Source: an uncultured Altererythrobacter sp. (GTDB lineage: Bacteria; Pseudomonadota; Alphaproteobacteria; Sphingomonadales; Sphingomonadaceae). From it: a stretch of 64,000 nucleotides of DNA. The notes under the pieces are model-generated. The model was not told the origin of the DNA, did no database searches, and saw only the letters and a program-made list of their open reading frames with translations. The stretch lies in assembly GCA_947492235.1 (NCBI GenBank), contig CANLLZ010000001.1:1302001-1366000 (forward strand). Direction: 5' to 3'. Shown here piece after piece: positions 1-7,970 of this stretch. Every line of letters begins with the position of its first letter. Positions within the stretch are counted from its first letter, which is position 1. The position numbers were made by a program, and so were the translations under genes.

Positions 1-638
1 TTTCGCGCCGAGCTCCCCCGGAAGATGCGGTGCATTTATCGCCTCGATCTACCCATATTGCGACCAATTTGGCCGATGCGGAAAGCGTGCATAGGGCCAT
101 CGAGGCGATCACCCACTCTTGTCCGGATGGGGTTGATGGGCTGATCAATTGCGCGGCTGTGCAATTCTTGCCCAAATTCACGGACACCGATTTTGATCCC
201 TCCAGCATCGCGACAGAAATTGCGATCAATCTCACCAGTCCAGCTCAGCTGATCCACGGTTTGCTAGGTCATCTGCGCATGCCGCCTGAGAGTTTCATCC
301 TCAACGTCAATTCCGGCCTCGGTCTCGTGCCAAAAGCCGAATCAGCGGTTTATTGCGCCACCAAAGGCGGGCTCGACAATCTGTCTCGTGGTTTGCGAGC
401 GCAACTGAACGACACCAATATACGGGTTCAGCAGGCCTTCCTGCCCCTGGTGGACACGCCGATGACCACTGGACACGGAAGCGGCAAGCTCTCGCCGCAA
501 GAAGTCGCGCGTCAGATCATTCGCGGTATCGAACGCGGTACGCCTGACAATGATATTGGCAAAGCCAGATTGCTTCGCGTCATCAACCGCCTCTCTCCCT
601 CAATTGCCAACGCAATCATGCAAAAAGGTGACTCATGA
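1..638 (+). CDS. SDR family oxidoreductase (5' partial)
   Basis: The reading frame is open from the window edge (first full codon at 3), so the N-terminal Rossmann half and the TGxxxGIG cofactor motif lie upstream, out of view. What remains is the C-terminal part of a short-chain dehydrogenase/reductase. It has a GLINCAA segment in place of the usual NNAG, the strand ending NVNSG with the catalytic Ser, then YCATK (the YxxxK catalytic pair), and a substrate loop with VDTPMT. A GTG at 30 is only an internal codon. The substrate cannot be read from the sequence. Its stop overlaps the next gene by 4 bp (ATGA at 635-638), so the two are probably one transcript. Confidence 0.85.
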   Translation, partial: SRRAPPEDAVHLSPRSTHIATNLADAESVHRAIEAITHSCPDGVDGLINCAAVQFLPKFTDTDFDPSSIATEIAINLTSPAQLIHGLLGHLRMPPESFILNVNSGLGLVPKAESAVYCATKGGLDNLSRGLRAQLNDTNIRVQQAFLPLVDTPMTTGHGSGKLSPQEVARQIIRGIERGTPDNDIGKARLLRVINRLSPSIANAIMQKGDS

Positions 639-1303
639 AAACTCTGCTCAAAGTCATGTTGACCATAGCTGCGATTTTCGCATCCACCTTCATTCTGGGC
701 CGTGTGTTTGGGATCCTGACTGAGGATAATGTCCGAGCATGGCTGGAGATTGCGAGCACTCTTTCTGCGCTTACGGTGATCGCCGTGGTTGTAGGCCTTC
801 TCGCCATCGACCTTTTCGTCGCAGTGCCGACACTTACCATTGTCATACTGGGGAGCTATTTTCTCGGATTCGAGATGGGCTTCGCGGCAGCCATTGCCGG
901 CTCGGCAGTCGCGGCATTTGGCGGCTATTCTATTTGCAAAAGGTGGGGCGAGACCGCGCTTGCCAAAGTGATCCGAGATGAAAACCAACGCGCAGAAATG
1001 CGCGACGCATTCACGTCCCATGGACCCGGCATGATTATGCTTTCCCGCGCGGCTCCAATCCTGCCCGAAGTAACTGCCTGTATGGCCGGGATGACTCGGA
1101 TGCCTTTGCTGCGCTTTGCCATATTCTGGCTAGTGGGAACATTGCCCTATATGGGGATCGCCGCCTACGCAGGCTCCGTCAGCACTTTGGACGATCCGCG
1201 CCCGGCCATCTTTGCCGCCTTGGGGCTCTATTCAGTGATGTGGAGTGGCTGGTTCATCTATCGCAAATTCTCGACAAAGGGCGGAACGCAGCTGCTTGTT
1301 TGA
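635..1303 (+). CDS. TVP38/TMEM64 (VTT/DedA-like) family membrane protein
   Basis: This is a 222-residue, very hydrophobic protein with about five to six membrane segments. The layout fits the VTT/SNARE-associated (DedA-like) family: an N-terminal helix, a helix pair around residues 45-95, the short glycine-rich re-entrant segment GSYFLGFEMGFAAAIAGSA, a cytoplasmic stretch, and the SRAAPILPE motif near residues 130-140 that resembles the family's F/SRxxPxxP motif. Family members act in the inner membrane and have been linked to lipid scrambling or transport; the exact role here is unknown. The start is fixed by the ATGA overlap with the upstream SDR gene. The following 200 bp (1304-1504) hold no gene that I can see. 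Confidence 0.8.
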   Translation: MKTLLKVMLTIAAIFASTFILGRVFGILTEDNVRAWLEIASTLSALTVIAVVVGLLAIDLFVAVPTLTIVILGSYFLGFEMGFAAAIAGSAVAAFGGYSICKRWGETALAKVIRDENQRAEMRDAFTSHGPGMIMLSRAAPILPEVTACMAGMTRMPLLRFAIFWLVGTLPYMGIAAYAGSVSTLDDPRPAIFAALGLYSVMWSGWFIYRKFSTKGGTQLLV

Positions 1304-1504
1304 GCCGGTCCATAATGGCGCGTCCGCCCCACAATAATTTTTCCAACACTTCCAGAACGAAAACACCCCTCTGCCCTTGAAAAACCGCCAACAATCCGCC
1401 CATCACTGGTAGTAGTGGCAGTTCCGTGCCAGCCCCCCTACAGACTAAGCCCCTAACCTAGGTCCAATCCTCGCAGCACAACTCGCAGCAAAGGGCGCGC
1501 GCTT

Positions 1505-1879
1505 ATGGCAGACAAACCCGATTCCGGCCCGATCATCGATCCCGCAGCCCAGTTCAACACCATGCTGGCCGAATGGGAGAAGATGACCAACTCGATCAGC
1601 GAGAGCATCACGGGCACGAAGGAATTCAGCCAGGCGGTCAACCAGTCCAACGCCATGCAGATGCAGATGCGCGCGCAAATCCAGAAGGCGATGGGCAAGG
1701 CGCTGGAAGTGGCGAACCTGCCGAGCCGCGAGGATATTATCACACTGGGCGAGCGATTGGGTGCGATCGAAACGCAGTTGGCCAGGATAGAGGCCGTGAT
1801 CAGGACCGATCTGAAGTCAGCGTCCAAGAAAGCCAAGAAGAGCCCCAAGCGGACCCGCAAGCCCCCTGAAGCCGAATGA
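1505..1879 (+). CDS. short PhaE-like PHA synthase accessory subunit
   Basis: This 124-residue protein is charged and helical. It opens with DPAAQFNTMLAEWEKM and has a Gln/Met-rich central helix (about 40-65). A helix around residues 75-105 (LPSREDIITLGERLGAIE) resembles the C-terminal part of PhaE/PhaR-type subunits, and the tail is Lys/Arg/Pro-rich. Its stop overlaps the start of the downstream class III-type PHA synthase by ATGA. That position is where PhaE sits in class III systems, where PhaE activates PhaC. Classical PhaE is about 350 residues, so this would be a strongly reduced version. An AAAGGG ribosome binding site lies upstream. The basic tail could bind DNA or the granule surface, as phasin-like proteins do. 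Function is inferred from position and weak similarity. Confidence 0.6.
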   Translation: MADKPDSGPIIDPAAQFNTMLAEWEKMTNSISESITGTKEFSQAVNQSNAMQMQMRAQIQKAMGKALEVANLPSREDIITLGERLGAIETQLARIEAVIRTDLKSASKKAKKSPKRTRKPPEAE

Positions 1880-2967
1880 GCGAGACCGACACGCAGGCGT
1901 TCCCGCTCGGCCCTGACGCTCTGGCCGAAGCGACCAAACGTTTCGAGCGGATGATGCAGCGCAATATCAAGGGGCTGGAATACATCCAGTCGCCTGCGCC
2001 CGTCGTCGGGATCTCCGAAAGCGAAACGCTGATCGACCGGGGCACTCTGCAATTGCTGCACTATACCCCGCTGGTGGACGAGGTGTACCGGGTGCCAGTG
2101 GTCCTGATCATGGCGACCACCAATCGCGGCTACATCTTCGATCTGCGCAAGGGCCAAAGCTATGTCGAATATCTGCTGAAGGCGGGTTTCGATGTGTTCG
2201 TGATCGATTGGGAACCGCCCCGCGATGACGAACGCGGGCTTGGCATGGCGGATTATGTGCTCGACCTCATTCCCAGCTGTATCGAGCGGATCACCCGCGA
2301 AACGGGTGAGGACGAGGTGTCGGTCATCGGATATTGCATGGGCGGCGTGCTTTCGCTGATCTATGCCTCACTGCATCTGGACGGCCCGGCGAAGAACCTG
2401 ATGGTCTTCACCACCCCGCTCGACATGACCGAGATGACGGGGTTTCACAACTGGTCGGACAAGCGGTTTTTCGACGTTGACCGCATCCTGAAGACCTACG
2501 GCAATTGCCCGCCGGAGCTGATCTACGGGGCGTTCGACCTGCTCTCGCCGGCGGACAAGACGGCGGGCAATCTGCGGCTGTGGGACAATATGTGGAACGA
2601 CGAATTCGTCGAATCCTACCGCCTGTTCGATCGCTGGGCGAACGATATCCTGCCGCTTGCGGGCGAGTATTTTGCCGACACGATACGCGGGCTGATGTGG
2701 GAAAACGGCCTGTATGAAGGCACGCTGCAGGTTGCCGGACGCACGGCGGATATTGCGAAGATCGAGATCCCCTTCTTCATGGCGACAGCGGTGCATGACA
2801 GCATCGTGCCCTCTGCCGCCTCCGCCCCGCTGATCGACAGGATCGGTTCTGCGGACAAGGAACATCTCGAACTCAAAGGCGGCCATGTCAGTGTGATCGC
2901 CGGACCCAACGCGGTTAAACGGCTTTGGCCTGCGACTGAAAAATGGCTTGGAAAACGATCGGTATGA
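1876..2967 (+). CDS. phaC: class III-type poly(R)-hydroxyalkanoate synthase catalytic subunit
   Basis: This 363-residue protein has the length of class III PhaC (about 355). It polymerises (R)-3-hydroxyacyl-CoA at the surface of carbon-storage granules. The lipase-like box reads GYCMGG with the nucleophile at Cys154. The general base and His of the triad are at Asp308 (AVHDSIV) and His337 (KGGHVSV). These positions closely match the Cys149/Asp302/His331 described for the Allochromatium enzyme. The segment VPVVLIMATTNRGYIFDLR and the DWEPP strand are also typical. It is translationally coupled at both ends, to the short PhaE-like gene (ATGA at 1876) and to the GNAT gene (ATGA at 2964). Substrate chain length cannot be read from the sequence. 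Confidence 0.85.
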   Translation: MSETDTQAFPLGPDALAEATKRFERMMQRNIKGLEYIQSPAPVVGISESETLIDRGTLQLLHYTPLVDEVYRVPVVLIMATTNRGYIFDLRKGQSYVEYLLKAGFDVFVIDWEPPRDDERGLGMADYVLDLIPSCIERITRETGEDEVSVIGYCMGGVLSLIYASLHLDGPAKNLMVFTTPLDMTEMTGFHNWSDKRFFDVDRILKTYGNCPPELIYGAFDLLSPADKTAGNLRLWDNMWNDEFVESYRLFDRWANDILPLAGEYFADTIRGLMWENGLYEGTLQVAGRTADIAKIEIPFFMATAVHDSIVPSAASAPLIDRIGSADKEHLELKGGHVSVIAGPNAVKRLWPATEKWLGKRSV

Positions 2968-3536
2968 CAAAGCACAGCCCCCCATTCGAATGCGGTGGAC
3001 ACACGGTGGAGCTGTCGCAGCTCAGCCGCGATGATGCGCAGAAGGCGATGGATTTTGCCGCCGCCCTGCCCTTGCACGATATGCTGTTCCTCTCCCGCGA
3101 TATCCGCCACCCGAAGGTCGTCTCCGCGTGGATTGATGCGGTGGAGGATGGAAGCATCACGAGCCTGGTGGCGCATTCGGGTGGCCAGATTCACGGCATC
3201 ACCGCGCTGGTGACCGACAGGCTGGGCTGGTCGCACCACGTCGCCGATCTGCGCATGGTCATCAGCACCGCGATGCGGGGCCACGGGCTGGGCCGCAAGA
3301 TGCTGCTTGAAGCGCTGAAAGCCGGAGAGGCGAGCGGCGCGGAGAAATTCATCGCCCGCATGACGCCCGACCAGCGCGGCGCCATCGCGCTCTTCGAAAG
3401 CGCCGGTTTCCGGGCCGAGGCGCTGCTGCGCGATCATGTGAAGGACCCCGATGGCGAGGTCTATGATCTGGTTGTCATGTCGCTCCACCTGCGCGAATAC
3501 CGACGGATGCAAGCCGCCTTTGGCGAGCGGGAATAG
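2964..3536 (+). CDS. GNAT family N-acetyltransferase
   Basis: A GCN5-related acyl-CoA-dependent acetyltransferase of 190 residues. The central LRMVIS strand is followed by MRGHGLGRKML, the acetyl-CoA pyrophosphate-binding R/QxxGxG/A loop, and then by a C-terminal ALFESAGF segment typical of motif B. I chose the ATG at 2964 because it overlaps the phaC stop as ATGA. An in-frame ATG at 2943 would add seven residues inside phaC. The acceptor substrate is unknown. Its place between a PHA synthase and a lipase-like hydrolase suggests a role linked to storage or acyl metabolism, but that is inference only. Confidence 0.8.
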   Translation: MTKHSPPFECGGHTVELSQLSRDDAQKAMDFAAALPLHDMLFLSRDIRHPKVVSAWIDAVEDGSITSLVAHSGGQIHGITALVTDRLGWSHHVADLRMVISTAMRGHGLGRKMLLEALKAGEASGAEKFIARMTPDQRGAIALFESAGFRAEALLRDHVKDPDGEVYDLVVMSLHLREYRRMQAAFGERE

Positions 3537-3542
3537 GGGCAC

Positions 3543-4382
3543 ATGGCCAAACCAATGAACATCGTCGAAGAAACCGTCGCCGCTGCCAGCAAGCAGATGG
3601 AGACGCTCGCCAAAGCCGCGCCGATCACCCCGCCCAGCGCACTGTTGATGGGCACCGATATCTTCCGCGCCGGGCTGGAATTCATGGCCAACTCCATGTT
3701 CGCCGCGGCCTATGCCGCCTCCCCGCGCGGGGACGGGCATCCGGTGCTGGTCTTGCCCGGCTACGCCACGTCCGATGCCTCCACCCTGCTGCTGCGGCGC
3801 TATCTCAAAAACCTGGGCTATGATGTCCGCGCGTGGAAGCTGGGGCGCAATATGGGGCATTCCACCATCGGGCCGGAGCGGCAGCGGCTGCATGACCGGG
3901 TGGCGAAAATCGCGCAGGATACCGGCCGCTCGGTCACGCTGGTGGGGTGGAGCCTGGGCGGCATCATGGCCCGCCTGATCGCCGGCACTACCGATGAACC
4001 CATCCGCCAGATCGTGACCATCGGCTCGCCCTTCACGGGCAGCCCCTATGCCACCAATCTGTGGCGGATGTATGAGCGGACATCGGGCAAAAGCTTCGAC
4101 CACCCCGAAATGGTCAAGGAACTGGCCGACAGCGCCGCCGTCCCGCTGGTCCCCTCCACCGCGATTTATTCCAAGCTGGACGGGATCACCGCGTGGGAAA
4201 ACTGCCTCGACCCTGAGGGCGAGAACACCGAAAGCGTCCAGATCGTCGGCAGCCATATGGGCCTGTGCGTCAATCCGTCGGTCCTGCTGCTGCTGGCCGA
4301 GCGACTGGCCCAGCCCGAGGGCGAATGGACCCACTTCGACCGCAGCACCATGATGTATCCGTGGCTCTACCCGGCGGGTTAG
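3543..4382 (+). CDS. alpha/beta hydrolase, triacylglycerol lipase-like
   Basis: A 279-residue alpha/beta hydrolase. It has the strand PVLVLPGYATSD before the oxyanion region and the nucleophile elbow GWSLGG, followed by MARLIAG. The segment VTIGSPFTGSPYATNLWRMY is found in bacterial esterases related to triacylglycerol lipases. The catalytic His is probably in GSHMGLCVNP near residue 240. The first 50 residues form a helical region (ETVAAASKQMETLAK) with phasin-like composition, which could mediate contact with storage granules. It lies 6 bp after the GNAT gene and is presumably in the same phaE-phaC operon. Substrate unknown. Confidence 0.75.
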   Translation: MAKPMNIVEETVAAASKQMETLAKAAPITPPSALLMGTDIFRAGLEFMANSMFAAAYAASPRGDGHPVLVLPGYATSDASTLLLRRYLKNLGYDVRAWKLGRNMGHSTIGPERQRLHDRVAKIAQDTGRSVTLVGWSLGGIMARLIAGTTDEPIRQIVTIGSPFTGSPYATNLWRMYERTSGKSFDHPEMVKELADSAAVPLVPSTAIYSKLDGITAWENCLDPEGENTESVQIVGSHMGLCVNPSVLLLLAERLAQPEGEWTHFDRSTMMYPWLYPAG

Positions 4383-4488
4383 AAAGAAACCCAACACCAA
4401 AATCCTGTCCTACATGCCTCGCCTTGTGCTTCACGCTGAACGGTTCGCCGCAGGCGGACCGCAAGCGTGACCACGCGCCCGCAGCGAC

Positions 4489-4504
4489 GCGGCCTTCAGG
4501 CCGC
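4489..4504. repeat. short perfect hairpin in a GC-rich spacer
   Basis: GCGGCCT-tc-AGGCCGC is a perfect 7-bp stem in the 174-bp gap between the lipase gene and the next gene. The same gap also contains a looser inverted pair, CGCCGCAGGCGG. There is no T-run, so it is not a typical intrinsic terminator. It looks like part of the GC-rich palindromic repeat families seen elsewhere in the window. Confidence 0.5.
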
Positions 4505-4556
4505 ATGAGCGAGGATTTCGCGCGCCGGATGGCGTGCGGCGGACAAGGATACTTCA

Positions 4557-5273
4557 TTGAGCGACTCACCACCCCCATCCCCGCCTTCCGCCCTCCCCGC
4601 ACACCTGCCCGCCTTTACCCCCGTCCCGCGCAAGATGGACCGCAGCAACGGGTGGAAGCCCGAGGTGCAGCGCGAGTTTATCGAGGCGCTGGCGGATACC
4701 GGCTCCGTCGCCTCGGCCTGCAAGCGGGTGCGGCGCAGCACCGTGGGCGCGTATCACCTGCGCCGCCAGCCCGGGGCGGAGGAGTTTGCAGCGGCGTGGC
4801 GCGCGGCGGTCGATCTGGGGATGCAGCGGGTGGAGGACGTGGCGATGGACCGCGCGCTCAACGGGGTGGAGGTGCCGGTCTATTCGTACGGCGAGCTGGT
4901 CGGCAAACGCACGGTCTATAATGATCGCCTGCTGATGTTCATGCTGAGAAACCGCGCACCGGAGCGGTTCACAGAAGGACGGGCAAAAGCGCTGAACGCC
5001 GTCGGCAAGATGGAAATGGAGCGGCTGAAGAAGCAGTGGCACAAGGAGTGGGAGGATGAACGCCGCGTCACGCTGGAGAACGAGGATTCGGTGCTGGACA
5101 GCATCGACGCCAAACTGGACCGGATGCACGAAAACCAGCTGAAAATGATGAGCCCCCGCGCCCGCGCCCTGCTGGAAGCCCACGAAGCGCAAATGGAGGA
5201 GGACGAAGCCAATGGCTACCTCGCCTATCGCGATCCGGAGCATGAATTGTATTTGGGGAAGCGGGGGGAATGA
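4557..5273 (+). CDS. helix-turn-helix protein resembling phage terminase small subunits
   Basis: A 238-residue protein starting at TTG. An AAGGA ribosome binding site at 4545-4549 is placed 7 bp before it, so I prefer this start to the internal ATG at 4635. Residues 31-60 (WKPEVQREFIEALADTGSV followed by ASACKRVRRSTVGAY) form a helix-turn-helix like those of small terminase or resolvase-type DNA-binding domains. Next come FAAAWRAAVDLG and a region beginning RALNGVEVPVYSYGELVG, as in proteins annotated as terminase small subunit-like. The C-terminal half is highly charged and probably coiled-coil (residues 140-215). There are no phage genes nearby, so a packaging role is unlikely here. The true function is unknown. 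Confidence 0.65.
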   Translation: MSDSPPPSPPSALPAHLPAFTPVPRKMDRSNGWKPEVQREFIEALADTGSVASACKRVRRSTVGAYHLRRQPGAEEFAAAWRAAVDLGMQRVEDVAMDRALNGVEVPVYSYGELVGKRTVYNDRLLMFMLRNRAPERFTEGRAKALNAVGKMEMERLKKQWHKEWEDERRVTLENEDSVLDSIDAKLDRMHENQLKMMSPRARALLEAHEAQMEEDEANGYLAYRDPEHELYLGKRGE

Positions 5274-5349
5274 TCCGAGGGACGAACGATGATTTAGAGC
5301 GCAATTCGCGTCGCGCCAGCGACGCCAGCGCGCGACTGCGCGCCGCCGC

Positions 5350-5400
5350 CCCTGCGGCGAAGCAAGGGGGCCGGATGGCCCCCGCCCGCAGGGGCTTAAA
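5350..5400. repeat. dispersed GC-rich repeat, copy A
   Basis: This stretch contains GCGGCGAAGCAAGG, then GGCC-ggat-GGCC, then CCGCCCGCAGGGGCTTAAA. It closely resembles 56083-56134 near the other end of the window, which keeps the same order (GCGGCGCAGCAAGG, GCGGGC-ggat-GCCCGC, CCGCCCGCAGGGCCTACAA). The hairpin arms co-vary between the copies, which suggests selection on the fold or a palindromic mobile origin. It follows the stop of the terminase-like gene. The gap 5274-5658 holds only this and the next repeat, with no gene. Confidence 0.6.
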
Positions 5401-5440
5401 CAAAAAAAACTCCCGCCTCTTGGAATAACCCCAATGCCCT

Positions 5441-5511
5441 GCCCACCCCTCCCGCTCGCGGGAGGGGCAGTGAGACTTGCGAGCTTGCTCGCTAGTCGCA
5501 GCGGGGTGGGC
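5441..5511. repeat. nested palindromic intergenic repeat
   Basis: Outer arms GCCCACCCC (5441-5449) and GGGGTGGGC (5503-5511) enclose two inner hairpins: CCCCTCCCG-ctcg-CGGGAGGGG and GCGAGC-tt-GCTCGC. The result is a cloverleaf-like or cruciform-capable unit. A related half-unit (CCCAAGTGGGAGGGG) follows at about 5541-5555. No reading frame of interest crosses it. The CCACCCCTCCC core recurs in the palindrome inside trmD. Confidence 0.7.
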
Positions 5512-5658
5512 CTGTCCGGCTCAGGCTATCGCGCGCAACCCCCAAGTGGGAGGGGAGCCTAACCCCTGAAGCAATACTTCAGGTGCCACGAGAGAAATGC
5601 AGGATGCTGAAGCTAGATGCGAGTTAGGTGTACTGCCCCCCGACTTCCTGAATGAAAA

Positions 5659-7083
5659 CTAAAACCCTGCCTTGGTTAGAAGGGCGTCAAAGTGTCTCGC
5701 GACAGCCTCAGCTAGCTTCACTGGCACTGCGTTTCCAATCTGAGTGTACTTCGGCACCTCACGATCGAAAAGCCCTTCCCGCGGATTCCCTGCCCTGCGG
5801 ACACCGCCAGTCGTCCTCTTTCCTTTAAACACGTATGTGTCGGGAAATGTCTGAAGCCTCGCCCACTCTCTTACTGAAAGCGACCTCGGCTGATCGAAAT
5901 GTACATAGTCGTCTGCAAGCGAGCATGCCGTGATCGTAGGCCCTTTATTTCCCCATTTTTTTGGCAGAACACGCTGCGCGAATTTTTTAGTCTGAAATTC
6001 TTTAGGAATCTGCCCACCATTGGCGATCATAGCGTCAAATTTGGCGACCACCTTCGTAGAGTGCTTGCTGTACTCCTGCTCGGCGACAGACACTCCCTTT
6101 TTCGCTAATTCGCGTGGTCTAAAATACTGCTGCCACTTTCCTTTCGCAGGATGAGGATAAAAGTGCGTGGCGAACTTCTTATCGAAATCCTGAAGCCGAA
6201 GTTGCTTGACCACTTGGGGATCAATCAAATCTCCGAGAACTTCAAAAAGGTCTGGCGCCACTTCTCCGTGAGGGGGCAAAAGACCACAGAGGACCGCATC
6301 TTCCGGATCAGCATTAAGTTGTATAGCCTCGCCTAGCTTTTCCACAAGATCAGACCGAAAACCAACGATGAGGACGCGAGGACGATTCTGAGGAACGCCG
6401 TAATCCTTGGCATGAACCAACTTCCATCGAACGACGTATCCGTGCTCCCGGGCTAGACGCTGAAACCTTCCATAAACGTCAGACCATATCTCGCCCTTAT
6501 CGCCATCCTTGGTCCACTTGGCGGACAATAGCCCCTTAACATTCTCAAATAAGAATATACGCGGACGGGTTTGCTCAATCACATGAGCCATCTGCTCAAA
6601 TAGATGGTTTGAAGGTATCTCTGCTTTGTCCACCGAGTATGAACGCCTATGACCTATCCCTGAATAGCCTTGGCATGGTGGTCCGCCCGCAAGAACATCA
6701 AGATTAGAATTCCGCCCAAATTCTAATCCAATGTCCAACTTTTCCAGATCGCTTTTGAGTTTCGTCAATCTATCTGTGTTGAGCTCCCATACATCGGAAG
6801 AATGAAGTTCGGCACGCTCGTTGAACGGCTTTCCGCCTAATTTGTGCTTCCGATTGGCAAGGTAGGTTTCTCTTGCGTCATCATTGATCTCATTAACGAA
6901 AATAGGTGTGAAACCAGCGTGTTCAAAGCCTAGAGAAAGGCCACCGCAACCCGCAAACAAATCAATCATAGGACGTAGAATGACTGGATCGCCAATCTCC
7001 GCCAGCGCTTCATCGCGCGCATATCCGACTTCAATTGTCCGAGACAGGTCCACAATCACGCTCCGCTTCTGAGGAATGCACAA
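5659..7083 (-). CDS. DNA (cytosine-5-)-methyltransferase of a type II restriction-modification module
   Basis: This enzyme modifies cytosine C5 in a specific site. The canonical motifs are in order: motif I MIDLFAGCGGLSLGFEHAGF (residues 39-58), motif IV GGPPCQGYSG with catalytic Cys137, motif VI FLFENVKGLL, motif VIII QNRPRVLIVGF, then RLQTFPD and motif X QIGNAVPVKLAEA at the C terminus. The target-recognition region lies between motifs VIII and IX, and its site cannot be read. The start is uncertain. TTG at 7083 gives 474 residues but has no clear ribosome binding site; GTG at 7059 and the ATG of motif I are alternatives. It lies 11 bp or a little more downstream of the partner gene. Base composition is visibly AT-richer than in neighbouring genes, which suggests transfer. 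Confidence 0.9.
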   Translation of the reverse strand: MCIPQKRSVIVDLSRTIEVGYARDEALAEIGDPVILRPMIDLFAGCGGLSLGFEHAGFTPIFVNEINDDARETYLANRKHKLGGKPFNERAELHSSDVWELNTDRLTKLKSDLEKLDIGLEFGRNSNLDVLAGGPPCQGYSGIGHRRSYSVDKAEIPSNHLFEQMAHVIEQTRPRIFLFENVKGLLSAKWTKDGDKGEIWSDVYGRFQRLAREHGYVVRWKLVHAKDYGVPQNRPRVLIVGFRSDLVEKLGEAIQLNADPEDAVLCGLLPPHGEVAPDLFEVLGDLIDPQVVKQLRLQDFDKKFATHFYPHPAKGKWQQYFRPRELAKKGVSVAEQEYSKHSTKVVAKFDAMIANGGQIPKEFQTKKFAQRVLPKKWGNKGPTITACSLADDYVHFDQPRSLSVREWARLQTFPDTYVFKGKRTTGGVRRAGNPREGLFDREVPKYTQIGNAVPVKLAEAVARHFDALLTKAGF

Positions 7084-7094
7084 AGAGGGAACAT

Positions 7095-7970
7095 CTAGCT
7101 TTGGTCAAGCCCAAACGGTCCAATTTCCTCCGTTATGGCTGCATCTATGCTCGCGGTGACCGAGCTAGGGAAAACAAAGTCAAACTCATTGGTGAAAATT
7201 TCCGAAAGACTTTCAGCAACGCCTGGCTTCGATGACTGACCCCAATAGTTGCCGCCTGTCATGCCTCCGAGCCGTTTGACCGCCAAAGTTTCAGAGCGAT
7301 ACTCATTCTTGTTAGTCGGAACAGTGACAAAACAGTATTTGAAGCTACCCAACTTTCGAACAGTAACACCGCCGGTACCAATCCTTACAGTCGAATGATC
7401 TGGGAAGTTGCCTTGGTAAACCATATCCCACAACATTGGGATCTGCGCATTATCGTTCCAGTTAGTTTTGCACTGGATGATCCGAAGGTGTGTTTGATCT
7501 AGTTCACGTCGAACTGCACGATCAAGCTTTTGAGTGGCCGACCCAGTTCCTAGATCGTCCATGTTTTCGGGAAAGACAACCACTGAAATATCCGACTCAG
7601 TATTTGTCTTGTGACTGCCGTATTTTACTGTTGCAGCATCGAAAATAGCCGCTGGCACTAGTGGTTTATTTTGCCGAAAAGCAATGGCCCGTGTTCCGCA
7701 AAAAACCAAATTCAAGTACCAACTCACTAACGCCTCCCAACCAGTGCCTCCGGCCGATTGAGTTGATTGGTTCCGTCCATTCCCACCGGTGGTTCTGAAG
7801 ATTTCAGATAACTTGGAACCCAAAGAGAAAATTGCATCAGCGTCACTCAAGTCCGAGGTCAGTTCATCAATTTTGGCTTTCCAAACTGGCCAATTTCCTT
7901 CGAAGGATTTCATCTTCCGATAGCGAGCCAGCTCTCGGGCACGGTGTTTTTCGATCAATTCGTTGAACAT
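7095..7970 (-). CDS. putative type II restriction endonuclease partner (PD-(D/E)XK-like)
   Basis: I do not recognise a named family. The position immediately upstream of a cytosine methyltransferase, the size (291 residues) and the residue pattern suggest the cognate endonuclease. Residues include GTGWEALVSWYL (Glu79 on a predicted helix), TESDISVVVF (Asp127) and LRIIQCKTNW (Gln166-x-Lys168). This fits an E...D...(E/Q)xK active site with Gln replacing the usual acidic residue. The ATG at 7970 shares its A with the lepA stop as TGATG, indicating translational coupling; an in-frame GTG at 7973 would add one residue. Codon and base use are AT-richer than lepA. Cleavage activity and site are unproven. 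Confidence 0.65.
   Translation of the reverse strand: MFNELIEKHRARELARYRKMKSFEGNWPVWKAKIDELTSDLSDADAIFSLGSKLSEIFRTTGGNGRNQSTQSAGGTGWEALVSWYLNLVFCGTRAIAFRQNKPLVPAAIFDAATVKYGSHKTNTESDISVVVFPENMDDLGTGSATQKLDRAVRRELDQTHLRIIQCKTNWNDNAQIPMLWDMVYQGNFPDHSTVRIGTGGVTVRKLGSFKYCFVTVPTNKNEYRSETLAVKRLGGMTGGNYWGQSSKPGVAESLSEIFTNEFDFVFPSSVTASIDAAITEEIGPFGLDQS

Noticed and set aside
2616-4400. 594-codon open frame antisense to phaC, GNAT and lipase genes
   Set aside because: Three recognisable proteins lie on the other strand over the same span, so this frame is a GC artefact.
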